Shown: positions 35,322 to 42,411 of the stretch, in pieces
Layout: each line of letters starts with the position of its first letter
Position numbering within the stretch: the stretch's first letter is position 1
Notes under the pieces: generated by a model
Seen by the model: the letters and a program-made list of their open reading frames with translations, nothing else
What the model was told of the DNA's origin: nothing
Database searches by the model: none
Position numbers and translations under genes: made by a program
NCBI RefSeq assembly: GCF_039544265.1
Contig: NZ_BAABLI010000014.1
Location: 1 to 64,000, forward strand
Direction: 5' to 3'
DNA from: Corallincola platygyrae
Lineage (GTDB): Bacteria; Pseudomonadota; Gammaproteobacteria; Enterobacterales; Neiellaceae
DNA: 64,000 bases

Positions 35322-36592
35322 AACCCTTTTGCTCCCATGGCAGGGGTGAAAATATCTGTCAGTCCCAACAGGTAACCGATTGGCAAACCTACTCCCCAGT
35401 ATGAAAACAGTGTGATTACAAAAATCGCTTTGCTGTCTTTCATGCCTCTCAATGCACCAGCACCAATTGCCTGAACGGTATCCGGGAATTGATAAAGAGC
35501 TGCCAGCAGTAAGAGGGAAGCTGCAAGCTCAATCACGTAGCTATCATCGGTATAAATATTTGCAATCTGTGTCCTTAACAAAACGGTCAAAACAGCAGTA
35601 AAGATCGCAATAAATAGCCCAAAACCGATCCCACACTTCACTGAATATAGCGCTGCGTGTTCATTCTTTGCGCCCAAATTAAGGCCTACACGGATGGTAA
35701 TCGCCATGCCGATAGATAGCGGCACCATAAATACCATCGAACTAAAGTTAATGGCGACCTGGTGTCCCGCTACATGACCCGCGCCTAATGGTGATATCAG
35801 CAGTGCTACCGCAGCGAACAAAGAGACTTCAAAAAACAGGCTGAGTGAAATAGGCACCCCAAGGCGCAACAGGCTTTTCACCTGTCGCCAGTGTATGCCG
35901 GGAATATTTTGCCAGAGTGATATTTGCTGATAGTGCTTGTGATGTTTCACGTAGATCATCATCGCAATCATCATGCACCAGGTTACCAAACTGGTGGCCC
36001 AGCCACAGCCAGCGCCGCCCAACGCGGGTACCCCAAATTTGCCATAGATAAAGACATAGTTTGCAGGCACGTTCAGCATCAGGCCTATCAGGCCTATCAC
36101 CATGATCGGGCGTGTATAGTCCATGCCCTCTGACATATTTCTGAGGACCTGGAATACAACAAACGCAGGCGCTGACCAGATGATGCCTTCGAGATAGCCG
36201 AGGGTTAAGGCCGCTAACTTAGGATCGTCTACCATGCCGTCAATAATGACTTTAGCCAGCGGCGATAGAGCTACTAACAGGACGACACTTGCTGCACCTA
36301 TGTAGCCAGCCTGCCAACATGCATTGGGAATGCTGGCTTTGTCGTTGGCGCCATAAAAATGAGCTGTAATTGGAGATAGCGCCATTATCAGCCCCTGGAT
36401 CAGAAGAATGACTGGCAGCCAGATACTGGTAGCTACCGCAACAGCGGCAAGGTCTGTAGGCGATACAGTGCCGGCCATTGTCGTATCGACAAAGGTCATC
36501 AGCGTCTGCGACAGGTTTGCCGCAAAGATCGGCAGGCAAAGACGTAGTATCTGCCTGATTTCGCGCGTAAACTGAGCGCTGAATATGGCCAT
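35213..36592 (-). CDS. norM: NorM-type MATE multidrug efflux protein
   Basis: This twelve-helix Na+/H+-coupled drug exporter is of the NorM/MdtK subgroup. Evidence is the N-terminal LPIFAANLSQTLMTFVDTTMAGTVSPTDLAAVAVA, cited here by its key residues TFVDTTMAG, then YGKFGVPALGGAGCGWATS and QAIGAGALRGMKD. The length is 459 residues from ATG 36592 (AGG 6 nt upstream); a TTG six bases further is less likely. The divergent pairing with riboflavin synthase is the same as mdtK-ribC in E. coli, which supports the assignment. Confidence 0.93.
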   Translation of the reverse strand: MAIFSAQFTREIRQILRLCLPIFAANLSQTLMTFVDTTMAGTVSPTDLAAVAVATSIWLPVILLIQGLIMALSPITAHFYGANDKASIPNACWQAGYIGAASVVLLVALSPLAKVIIDGMVDDPKLAALTLGYLEGIIWSAPAFVVFQVLRNMSEGMDYTRPIMVIGLIGLMLNVPANYVFIYGKFGVPALGGAGCGWATSLVTWCMMIAMMIYVKHHKHYQQISLWQNIPGIHWRQVKSLLRLGVPISLSLFFEVSLFAAVALLISPLGAGHVAGHQVAINFSSMVFMVPLSIGMAITIRVGLNLGAKNEHAALYSVKCGIGFGLFIAIFTAVLTVLLRTQIANIYTDDSYVIELAASLLLLAALYQFPDTVQAIGAGALRGMKDSKAIFVITLFSYWGVGLPIGYLLGLTDIFTPAMGAKGFWIGFISGLSTAAVLFGIRLLQHRGSLVTPLPKHGG

Positions 36593-36622
36593 TAGCAACC
36601 TGTGATAAGAGAGAAGAGCGGC

Positions 36623-37231
36623 ATGTTTACCGGAATCGTGCAGTGTAGCGCAACAGTTATTTGGTTAGATAGTGAAAATGACATTGCCAGACTTCGTATT
36701 GAAGTGCCTGCGGCGAGCTATCTCGAACGTGTGGAAGTGGGGGCGAGCATTGCGATCAATGGTGTTTGCCTGACGGTTGTCGACTTTGACAAGACAGTGG
36801 TTGATTTCGATGTTATTGCCGAGACCCTGAGGCGCACCAATATAGGTGCGCTTAAAAAAGGCGAACAAGTCAACTTTGAGCGTGCCGCCAAGTGGGGCGA
36901 TGAGATTGGTGGTCACATGCTTTCGGGACATATCCAAACTCAGGGCAACGTAGAGGCCTTCGAAACCAGAGGCAATGAAGTGGATATCCAGATCCACATA
37001 GATGCTGCTTGGCGCAAGTACGTCATGGAAAAAGGTTACGTATCTATCGATGGCATCAGTCTTACCATCGGCAAGGTTGAAGAACAGAGCTTCTGGCTGC
37101 ACCTTATTCCCGAAACGCTAAGAGTCACCACCTTGGGCGCTCGTAAAGTTGGCGAGCTAGTGAATATTGAAATAGATACACAGACGCAAGCCATTGTCGA
37201 TACCGTTGAGCGCGTGCTCGCGAGCAGATAG
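36623..37231 (+). CDS. ribE: Riboflavin synthase alpha subunit
   Basis: This enzyme dismutates two molecules of 6,7-dimethyl-8-ribityllumazine to riboflavin. Two tandem lumazine-binding barrels are visible. The first starts MFTGIVQ and includes SIAINGVCLTVV. The second starts near GGHMLSGHIQTQGNV and includes VSIDGISLTIG. ATG 36623 (202 residues) is chosen because the family begins MFTGIV and GAGAAGAG precedes it; the longer reading from 36602 is rejected. E. coli calls the same gene ribC. It is convergent with the CPXCG gene. Confidence 0.96.
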   Translation: MFTGIVQCSATVIWLDSENDIARLRIEVPAASYLERVEVGASIAINGVCLTVVDFDKTVVDFDVIAETLRRTNIGALKKGEQVNFERAAKWGDEIGGHMLSGHIQTQGNVEAFETRGNEVDIQIHIDAAWRKYVMEKGYVSIDGISLTIGKVEEQSFWLHLIPETLRVTTLGARKVGELVNIEIDTQTQAIVDTVERVLASR

Positions 37232-37250
37232 GCTGAGTTTTCGTTCAAAT

Positions 37251-37454
37251 CTAATACAACTGCTCATCGTCACCGTCGACACTGACCGCGGGCGAGCCGT
37301 CCACAGCTGAGTGCCCGGCGTGAATATGGACTTCACTGCAACACTGCGGGCAGTCCTCATACATCTCTTGATCGCCCTCTGAGAAATCGACCTCGACTTT
37401 AAAGCGATAGCCGCAATGGGGGCACTCGATGGTTTTTTCTTGAATGGGGTTCAT
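37251..37454 (-). CDS. CPXCG-motif cysteine-rich small protein
   Basis: A 67-residue protein of the Cys-rich CPXCG family (PF14255). It has two zinc-knuckle-like pairs, IECPHCGYRF and EDCPQCCSEVHIH, so it probably binds zinc. The C-terminal third is acidic and low in complexity. The function is unknown. It lies downstream of hxpB on the same strand, and a hairpin covers the short gap before its start codon. Confidence 0.85.
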   Translation of the reverse strand: MNPIQEKTIECPHCGYRFKVEVDFSEGDQEMYEDCPQCCSEVHIHAGHSAVDGSPAVSVDGDDEQLY

Positions 37455-37457
37455 GTC

Positions 37458-37498
37458 GGCACCAAGTCATCAGAACGTCCACTGATAATTATGGTGCC
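37458..37498 (-). other. Nested inverted repeat just upstream of the CPXCG start
   Basis: Outer arms GGCACCA/TGGTGCC (37458-37464 and 37492-37498) enclose ATCAG/CTGAT. On the minus-strand mRNA this folds immediately before the CPXCG start codon at 37454 and would include its ribosome-binding region, so translational control is conceivable. No T-run follows, so it is not a standard terminator. Confidence 0.4.
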
Positions 37499-37505
37499 TT
37501 ATCCA

Positions 37506-38180
37506 TTATTCTGCTTTCAGCTGGGGTAACCAAGTTGTCATATGATGATGCAACTCAACCAAGGAACGGTATTTTCCGTCAGCTACACCAAAGGCCTTGC
37601 GCTCATACTCTGACGATTCCGGGATGGCGACAGCTGTCATTCGTGCTGCTTTTGCAGCGATAACGCCATTGACCGAGTCTTCGATAGCCAAACAGTGCTG
37701 TGGTTTGAGGCCAAGTTGTTGAGCCCCCTTGAGATAAACCTCTGGGTGAGGCTTTCCAAAATTCAGGTGCTCTGCAGAAGCGAAGGTTTGAAATTTCTCC
37801 GATATGGAAAAACGTTCCAACACAGTTTCAATCAGTATTGAGGGGGAAGAACTGCATACTGCAAGCGGGATCTCACTTTGATTTAAAGCGGTTATCAGTT
37901 CGACAGCGCCTGGCATAGGCTCACTCTGGGTTTGGATTTCGGTGATTACTTGATCCATGATTGCGTTTTCAACATCAGCGTTAGGAGCCGAAAACTCATA
38001 CCGTTGGCGCCAGTAGTTAACCACTTCATCGATTCTGAGTCCTGTAGTTTGAAAGCACATCTCTTCGGTAATGGGAATGCCAAAGTCATTGAAAACCTTG
38101 CTTTCAGCCATTCGCCATAACGGCTCAGAATCGACGATGACACCATCCATATCGAAAATTACAGCTTTAATCTCGTTCAC
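37506..38180 (-). CDS. hxpB: HAD-family hexitol phosphatase HxpB-like
   Basis: This HAD hydrolase is of the beta-phosphoglucomutase-like branch, closest by eye to E. coli HxpB (YniC), a phosphatase acting on 2-deoxyglucose 6-phosphate and hexitol phosphates. Motif I is IFDMDGVIVDSEPLW, with cap-domain block TGLRIDEVVNYW, motif II CSSSP, motif III KPHPEVYL and motif IV AIEDSVNGVIAAKAA. The length is 224 residues. It starts at GTG 38180 with AAGGA 7 nt upstream. The exact substrate is inferred from similarity only. Confidence 0.85.
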   Translation of the reverse strand: MNEIKAVIFDMDGVIVDSEPLWRMAESKVFNDFGIPITEEMCFQTTGLRIDEVVNYWRQRYEFSAPNADVENAIMDQVITEIQTQSEPMPGAVELITALNQSEIPLAVCSSSPSILIETVLERFSISEKFQTFASAEHLNFGKPHPEVYLKGAQQLGLKPQHCLAIEDSVNGVIAAKAARMTAVAIPESSEYERKAFGVADGKYRSLVELHHHMTTWLPQLKAE

Positions 38181-38248
38181 GAATTAGTCCTTGAAAGGGA
38201 AATTAAGTCACTAATTGCCTCTGACGCCTTTAATCCAGTGAGGTTCAA

Positions 38249-38277
38249 TTGCATTTGTACGCGCCATTTCTTATAGT
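38249..38277 (+). promoter_or_regulatory. Candidate sigma70 promoter for thrS-infC-rpmI-rplT
   Basis: TTGCAT (38249-38254) and TATAGT (38272-38277) are exactly 17 bp apart. The predicted start near 38284 gives a leader of about 110 nt that contains the terminator-like hairpin at 38310-38345. Confidence 0.5.
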
Positions 38278-38309
38278 GTCTCGCTTAGAAAGACGCCCTG
38301 TTTTAACGC

Positions 38310-38345
38310 AAAAAACATCCATGAGCTGGATGTTTTTTCTTTTTT
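38310..38345 (+). terminator. Terminator-like hairpin in the thrS leader
   Basis: AAAAAACATCCA/TGGATGTTTTTT (38310-38321 and 38327-38338, TGAGC loop) is followed by CTTTTTT. No plus-strand gene precedes it, and thrS starts 50 bp later. It therefore lies in the thrS leader and could act as an attenuator, or end a short leader RNA. Confidence 0.65.
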
Positions 38346-38395
38346 GATGCAAGTGGCCCTTGGTGTGGGTCACCACTGTATATAAAGGATATAAA

Positions 38396-40324
38396 ATGCC
38401 TGTAATTACACTTCCTGACGGCAGCAAACGTGAATTCGAATCGCCGGTAACCACTCTGCAAGTTGCTCAAGATATTGGCCCTGGTTTGGCCAAAGCAACC
38501 ATTGCGGGTCGAGTGAATGGTGAGCTAGTCGACGCCTGTGACCTGATTTCTGAAGATGCTGAGCTGAGCATTATTACTGCTCGTGATGACGAAGGTCTTG
38601 AGATCATCCGTCACTCTTGTGCGCACCTTTTAGGCCATGCCATCAAGCAACTTTGGCCTGATTGTAAAATGGCCATCGGACCGGTTATTGATAACGGCTT
38701 TTACTACGACGTTGACCTTGACCGTTCTCTGTCTCAGGAGGATCTGGATGCGCTGGAAAAGCGTATGCTTCAATTGGCTAAAACCAACTATGACGTCGTT
38801 AAGAAGAACGTCTCCTGGCAGGAAGCGCGTGACACATTTGAAGCGCGTGGTGAGAGCTACAAAATTGAGATTCTGGACGAGAACGTACCAAAAGATTCCA
38901 AACCAGGTCTCTACCACCACGAAGAATATGTCGATATGTGCCGTGGTCCACACGTACCAAACATGAAGTTCTGCCAACACTTTAAAGTGCAGAAAGTCGC
39001 TGGTGCATATTGGCGTGGCAACTCTGACAACAAGATGCTTCAGCGTATCTACGGTACAGCGTGGGGCGATAAAAAACAGCTTAAAGCTTATTTGAAGCGC
39101 CTCGAAGAAGCAGAGAAGCGTGATCACCGTAAAATCGGTAAAGCATTGGACCTGTTTCACTGGCAGGAAGAAGCACCGGGTATGGTGTTCTGGCACGCGG
39201 GTGGCTGGACCATCTTTAAAGAGCTGGAAAACTTTATGCGTGGCCAACTAGTGAAGTTTGGCTACGAAGAGATCCGAGCTCCACTTATTCTGGATGTCAC
39301 GCTCTGGGAAAAATCCGGTCACTGGGACAAGTACGGTGACATGATCTTCTCAACTGAATCTGAGAAGCGTGATTACGCAGTTAAGCCAATGAACTGCCCA
39401 GGCCACCTGCAGATTTTCAATCAAGGTCTGAAGTCTTACCGAGATCTGCCTTATAGAATGGCAGAGTTCGGTCTTGTTCACCGTAATGAGCCTTCAGGTT
39501 CACTGCACGGTTTGATGCGTGTACGTTCGTTTACACAGGATGACGCCCACGTTTTCTGTACCGAAGAGCAGATCCAGCAGGAAGTATCAGCCTGTATTGA
39601 AATGGTGTTCGACACCTATAAGACATTTGGCTTCGACAATATCGACGTCAAACTTTCTACTCGCCCAGAACAGCGAGTAGGATCTGACGAGGTGTGGGAT
39701 AAGTCAGAAAAAGCATTGGCAGATGCGTTGGTTGCCAATGATCTGAACTATGAGATCCAGGAAGGCGAGGGTGCCTTCTACGGACCTAAGATCGAATTTA
39801 CCTTGTACGACTGCCTCGATCGCGCATGGCAATGTGGCACTATTCAGCTCGACTTCTCTATGCCGGGCCGCTTAGGTGCGACTTACATCGGTGAAGATGG
39901 CGAGCGTCACGAGCCGGTGATGATCCACAGAGCGATTCTTGGCTCACTTGAACGCTTCATCGGCATCCTGACAGAAAACTATGCGGGTTACTTCCCAGAT
40001 TGGTTGGCACCGACCCAGGCTGTGGTGATGAATATCACCGATAAGCAGGGTGATTATGTCAATGATGTGGTGAAAAAGCTGAGACAAGAGGGTTTCCGAG
40101 TAAATGCGGACTTGAGAAACGAGAAAATTGGCTTTAAAATCCGCGAGCACACTCTAAAACGCGTCCCATATTTGCTAGTAGCAGGGGACAAAGAGGTGGA
40201 ATCGGGTCACGTGGCAGTCAGAACTCGTCGCGGTAAAGACCTAGGCGTCATGCCTGTAGAAGATTTCATCAAGCTGTTGAAAGCTAGCGTTGATGAGAAA
40301 AGATTAGACATCGTGGAGGAATAG
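38396..40324 (+). CDS. thrS: Threonyl-tRNA synthetase
   Basis: ThrS charges tRNA-Thr and, in E. coli, also represses its own mRNA by binding the leader. The order is a TGS domain (MPVITLPDGSKREF...), the second additional editing domain containing HSCAHLLGHAIKQLWP, the class II catalytic core with MNCPGHLQIF, HRNEPSGSLHGLMRVRSFTQDDAHVFC (key residues) and a C-terminal anticodon-binding domain. Its 642 residues equal the E. coli enzyme. ATG 38396 has AAGGA upstream; an earlier in-frame TTG at 38360 is rejected. Its 3' end contains the Shine-Dalgarno of infC. Confidence 0.98.
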   Translation: MPVITLPDGSKREFESPVTTLQVAQDIGPGLAKATIAGRVNGELVDACDLISEDAELSIITARDDEGLEIIRHSCAHLLGHAIKQLWPDCKMAIGPVIDNGFYYDVDLDRSLSQEDLDALEKRMLQLAKTNYDVVKKNVSWQEARDTFEARGESYKIEILDENVPKDSKPGLYHHEEYVDMCRGPHVPNMKFCQHFKVQKVAGAYWRGNSDNKMLQRIYGTAWGDKKQLKAYLKRLEEAEKRDHRKIGKALDLFHWQEEAPGMVFWHAGGWTIFKELENFMRGQLVKFGYEEIRAPLILDVTLWEKSGHWDKYGDMIFSTESEKRDYAVKPMNCPGHLQIFNQGLKSYRDLPYRMAEFGLVHRNEPSGSLHGLMRVRSFTQDDAHVFCTEEQIQQEVSACIEMVFDTYKTFGFDNIDVKLSTRPEQRVGSDEVWDKSEKALADALVANDLNYEIQEGEGAFYGPKIEFTLYDCLDRAWQCGTIQLDFSMPGRLGATYIGEDGERHEPVMIHRAILGSLERFIGILTENYAGYFPDWLAPTQAVVMNITDKQGDYVNDVVKKLRQEGFRVNADLRNEKIGFKIREHTLKRVPYLLVAGDKEVESGHVAVRTRRGKDLGVMPVEDFIKLLKASVDEKRLDIVEE

Positions 40325-40326
40325 CC

Positions 40327-40878
40327 ATTAAAGGCAAGGGTGGAAGAAAGGGCCCGCTGCAGCAGAAGCCCGCAAACCGTTTAAACGAAGATATTCGCGT
40401 ACCAGAAGTTCGCCTTATTGGCGCTGATGGTGAAGCTGTCGGCGTTGTAAGCATTAACGAAGCATTAGACGCCGCACAGTCGGCTGGTATGGATCTGGTT
40501 GAGATCAGTCCAAATGCCGAGCCCCCGGTCTGTCGCGTGATGGATTACGGTAAGTTCCTCTACGAGAAGAGCAAGGAACAAAAAGAGCAGCGGAAAAAAA
40601 CCAAACAGATTCAGGTTAAGGAAGTTAAATTCCGACCTGGCACAGATGAAGGCGACTACCAGGTAAAACTGCGCAACCTGGTTCGTTTTCTTGAGGCGGG
40701 AGATAAAGCCAAAGTCACACTGCGTTTCCGTGGTCGTGAAATGGCTCACCAAGATCTCGGTATCAACTTGTTGAACCGAATTAAAGAAGACTTGGTAGAC
40801 CTGGCCCAAGTGGAGTCTTTCCCCAGTCGTGTGGAAGGTCGCCAAATGGTGATGGTACTCGCGCCAACTAAGAAGTAA
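40327..40878 (+). CDS. infC: Translation initiation factor IF-3 with an AUU start codon
   Basis: IF-3 binds the 30S subunit, prevents subunit association and proofreads start codons. The reading frame runs in phase from ATT 40327 (three codons: ATT AAA GGC, as in E. coli infC) through NRLNEDIRVPEVRLIGADGE, the helical linker YGKFLYEKSKEQKEQRKKTK and the C-terminal domain ending MVMVLAPTKK. The total is 183 residues. GGAGGA at 40315-40320 is well placed for ATT 40327. There is no ATG until codon 55 (40489), which would delete the N-terminal domain. The rare codon is the basis of IF-3 autorepression in E. coli. Confidence 0.95.
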   Translation: MKGKGGRKGPLQQKPANRLNEDIRVPEVRLIGADGEAVGVVSINEALDAAQSAGMDLVEISPNAEPPVCRVMDYGKFLYEKSKEQKEQRKKTKQIQVKEVKFRPGTDEGDYQVKLRNLVRFLEAGDKAKVTLRFRGREMAHQDLGINLLNRIKEDLVDLAQVESFPSRVEGRQMVMVLAPTKK

Positions 40879-40950
40879 TTCAGGCTTACAAGTGACTTTC
40901 GGGTCCGCCTGTATTGCTAGTTGTTTAACGCTCAATGCGGAGTGGCAATC

Positions 40951-41148
40951 ATGCCAAAGATGAAAAGTAACAAGGGCGCTGCTAAGCGCTTCAAAAAAAC
41001 CGGCTCTGGCGGTTTTAAACATAAGCAGTCTCACCTGCGTCACATTTTGACCAAGAAGAGCACTAAGCGTAAGCGTCAGCTGCGTGGTAAGCACTTGGTT
41101 GAGAAGTGTGATGTTAAATCTGTGCAGCGTATGCTGCCTTACGCATAA
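40951..41148 (+). CDS. rpmI: Ribosomal protein bL35
   Basis: bL35 is a small basic protein of the 50S subunit. The sequence MPKMKSNKGAAKRFKKTGSG and KSTKRKRQLRGK is diagnostic, and the 65 residues equal the E. coli protein. ATG 40951 is preceded by GGAG; the longer reading from 40921 is rejected. In E. coli, translation of rpmI and rplT is repressed by bL20 binding the mRNA. I did not attempt to identify that pseudoknot here. Confidence 0.97.
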   Translation: MPKMKSNKGAAKRFKKTGSGGFKHKQSHLRHILTKKSTKRKRQLRGKHLVEKCDVKSVQRMLPYA

Positions 41149-41160
41149 GGAGACTGACTT

Positions 41161-41514
41161 ATGGCACGAGTAAAACGTGGTGTTATCGCGCGCGCGCGTC
41201 ACAAGAAGGTAATGGACCAGGCTAAAGGTTACTACGGTGCACGTTCACGTGTTTACCGCGTAGCTTTCCAGGCTATCACCAAAGCAGGTCAGTATGCTTA
41301 CCGTGACCGTCGTCAGCGTAAGCGTCAGTTCCGTCAACTGTGGATTGCACGTATTAACGCTGCATCTCGTCAGAATGGTTTGTCTTACAGCCGTTTCATC
41401 AACGGTCTGAAGAAAGCATCTATCGAGATCGATCGTAAGATCCTTGCAGACATCGCAGTATTCGATCAGGCAGGTTTTGCTGCCCTGGTAGAAAAGGCGA
41501 AAGCTGCGCTTTAA
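41161..41514 (+). CDS. rplT: Ribosomal protein bL20
   Basis: bL20 is a 23S rRNA-binding assembly protein and the autoregulator of this operon in E. coli. The start MARVKRGVIARARHKKVM, the YGARSRVYRVA block and the C-terminal FINGLKKASIEIDRK are typical. The length is 117 residues. TAAGGAG precedes the ATG. It is followed by a strong terminator; pheST, which follows in E. coli, is instead found about 11 kb away. Confidence 0.98.
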   Translation: MARVKRGVIARARHKKVMDQAKGYYGARSRVYRVAFQAITKAGQYAYRDRRQRKRQFRQLWIARINAASRQNGLSYSRFINGLKKASIEIDRKILADIAVFDQAGFAALVEKAKAAL

Positions 41515-41540
41515 TTTAAAGCGACAGTCGCAAGTTAAAA

Positions 41541-41567
41541 CGGGAAGTGTTTCACTTCCCGTTTTTT
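41541..41567 (+). terminator. Intrinsic terminator after rplT
   Basis: CGGGAAGTG/CACTTCCCG (41541-41549 and 41553-41561, TTT loop), preceded by AAAA and followed by six Ts. Confidence 0.9.
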
Positions 41568-41592
41568 GTATCTGCAGATTAAGGAGAACCAG

Positions 41593-42372
41593 ATGCTGGT
41601 CGATTCACACTGCCATCTTGATAAACTTAAGTTAGATGAGTTTGACGGTAAGTTGGATAATGTTGTCGCACAGGCAACAAAGAACTCCGTTGAGCACATG
41701 CTCTGCGTCGGCGTAACGCTTGAAGCTTTCCCGAGCATGTTGGAGCAAGTGACTCCTTTTAAAAATGTTTCTGTTTCCTGCGGTGTTCACCCTCTGGACC
41801 AGGATTCTATTTGGGATCAGGACAAGCTACTACAATTGGCATCCGGTGAGCAGGTTGTTGCCATTGGCGAGACCGGACTCGATTACTACTATGCTGCCGA
41901 CACCAGGAAAAAGCAGCAACAAGCCTTTGTTGGTCATCTGGAAGTCGCCAATCAACTTAACAAGCCAGTCATCATTCATACCCGAGATGCCAAAGAAGAT
42001 ACTTTGGCGATTTTAAGAGAAGGAAATGCTGAGCGGGTAGGTGGCGTGTTGCACTGCTTTACCGAGACCTGGGAAATGGCTAAAGCTGCATTGGACTTGG
42101 GTTTCTATATCTCTATATCTGGCATTGTGACGTTCAGAAACGCGTCAGCATTACGGGACGTGGTCAAAAAGATCCCAATGGAACGCCTGCTAGTCGAAAC
42201 CGACTCGCCGTACCTCGCCCCTGTGCCCCATAGAGGCAAACAGAACCAGCCAGCCTATGTGGCTGATGTCGCAAGATTTGTGGCCGATCTGAAGGGAGAA
42301 AACTATGAATCCCTGGCAAAAGTGACGACTGACAATTTTTACAAACTTTTTAACCGTATCGCTCGAAACTAA
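41593..42372 (+). CDS. TatD-family metal-dependent hydrolase (YcfH-like)
   Basis: This TatD-type TIM-barrel metallohydrolase is a putative DNase or deacylase. Metal-binding motifs are LVDSHCHLD near the N-terminus, GETGLDYYY, VIIHTRDA, LHCFTET and LVETDSPYLAPVPHRGK. ATG 41593 (259 residues) has AAGGAG 7 nt upstream and gives the family start MLVDSHCHLD; the longer reading is rejected. The YcfH subgroup is more likely than TatD itself from the length and motif spacing. It stands alone between two terminators. Confidence 0.92.
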   Translation: MLVDSHCHLDKLKLDEFDGKLDNVVAQATKNSVEHMLCVGVTLEAFPSMLEQVTPFKNVSVSCGVHPLDQDSIWDQDKLLQLASGEQVVAIGETGLDYYYAADTRKKQQQAFVGHLEVANQLNKPVIIHTRDAKEDTLAILREGNAERVGGVLHCFTETWEMAKAALDLGFYISISGIVTFRNASALRDVVKKIPMERLLVETDSPYLAPVPHRGKQNQPAYVADVARFVADLKGENYESLAKVTTDNFYKLFNRIARN

Positions 42373-42398
42373 AAAAAGGCCCTGAAGGGCCCTTTTTT
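42371..42398. terminator. Bidirectional terminator after the TatD gene
   Basis: GGCCC/GGGCC (42378-42382 and 42387-42391, TGAA loop) is flanked by seven As on the left and six Ts on the right. It can serve both the TatD gene and the convergent coiled-coil gene. Confidence 0.8.
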
Positions 42399-42411
42399 AA
42401 TGATGCTGCTA

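Noticed and set aside
38322..38348. Tiny ORF (MSWMFFLF) inside the thrS leader hairpin
   Set aside because: Its Phe codons are simply the terminator T-run; no Shine-Dalgarno, and thrS would be expected to sense threonine, not phenylalanine.
40921..40950. N-terminal extension of rpmI
   Set aside because: bL35 starts MPKMK in all relatives I know; the extension has no support.
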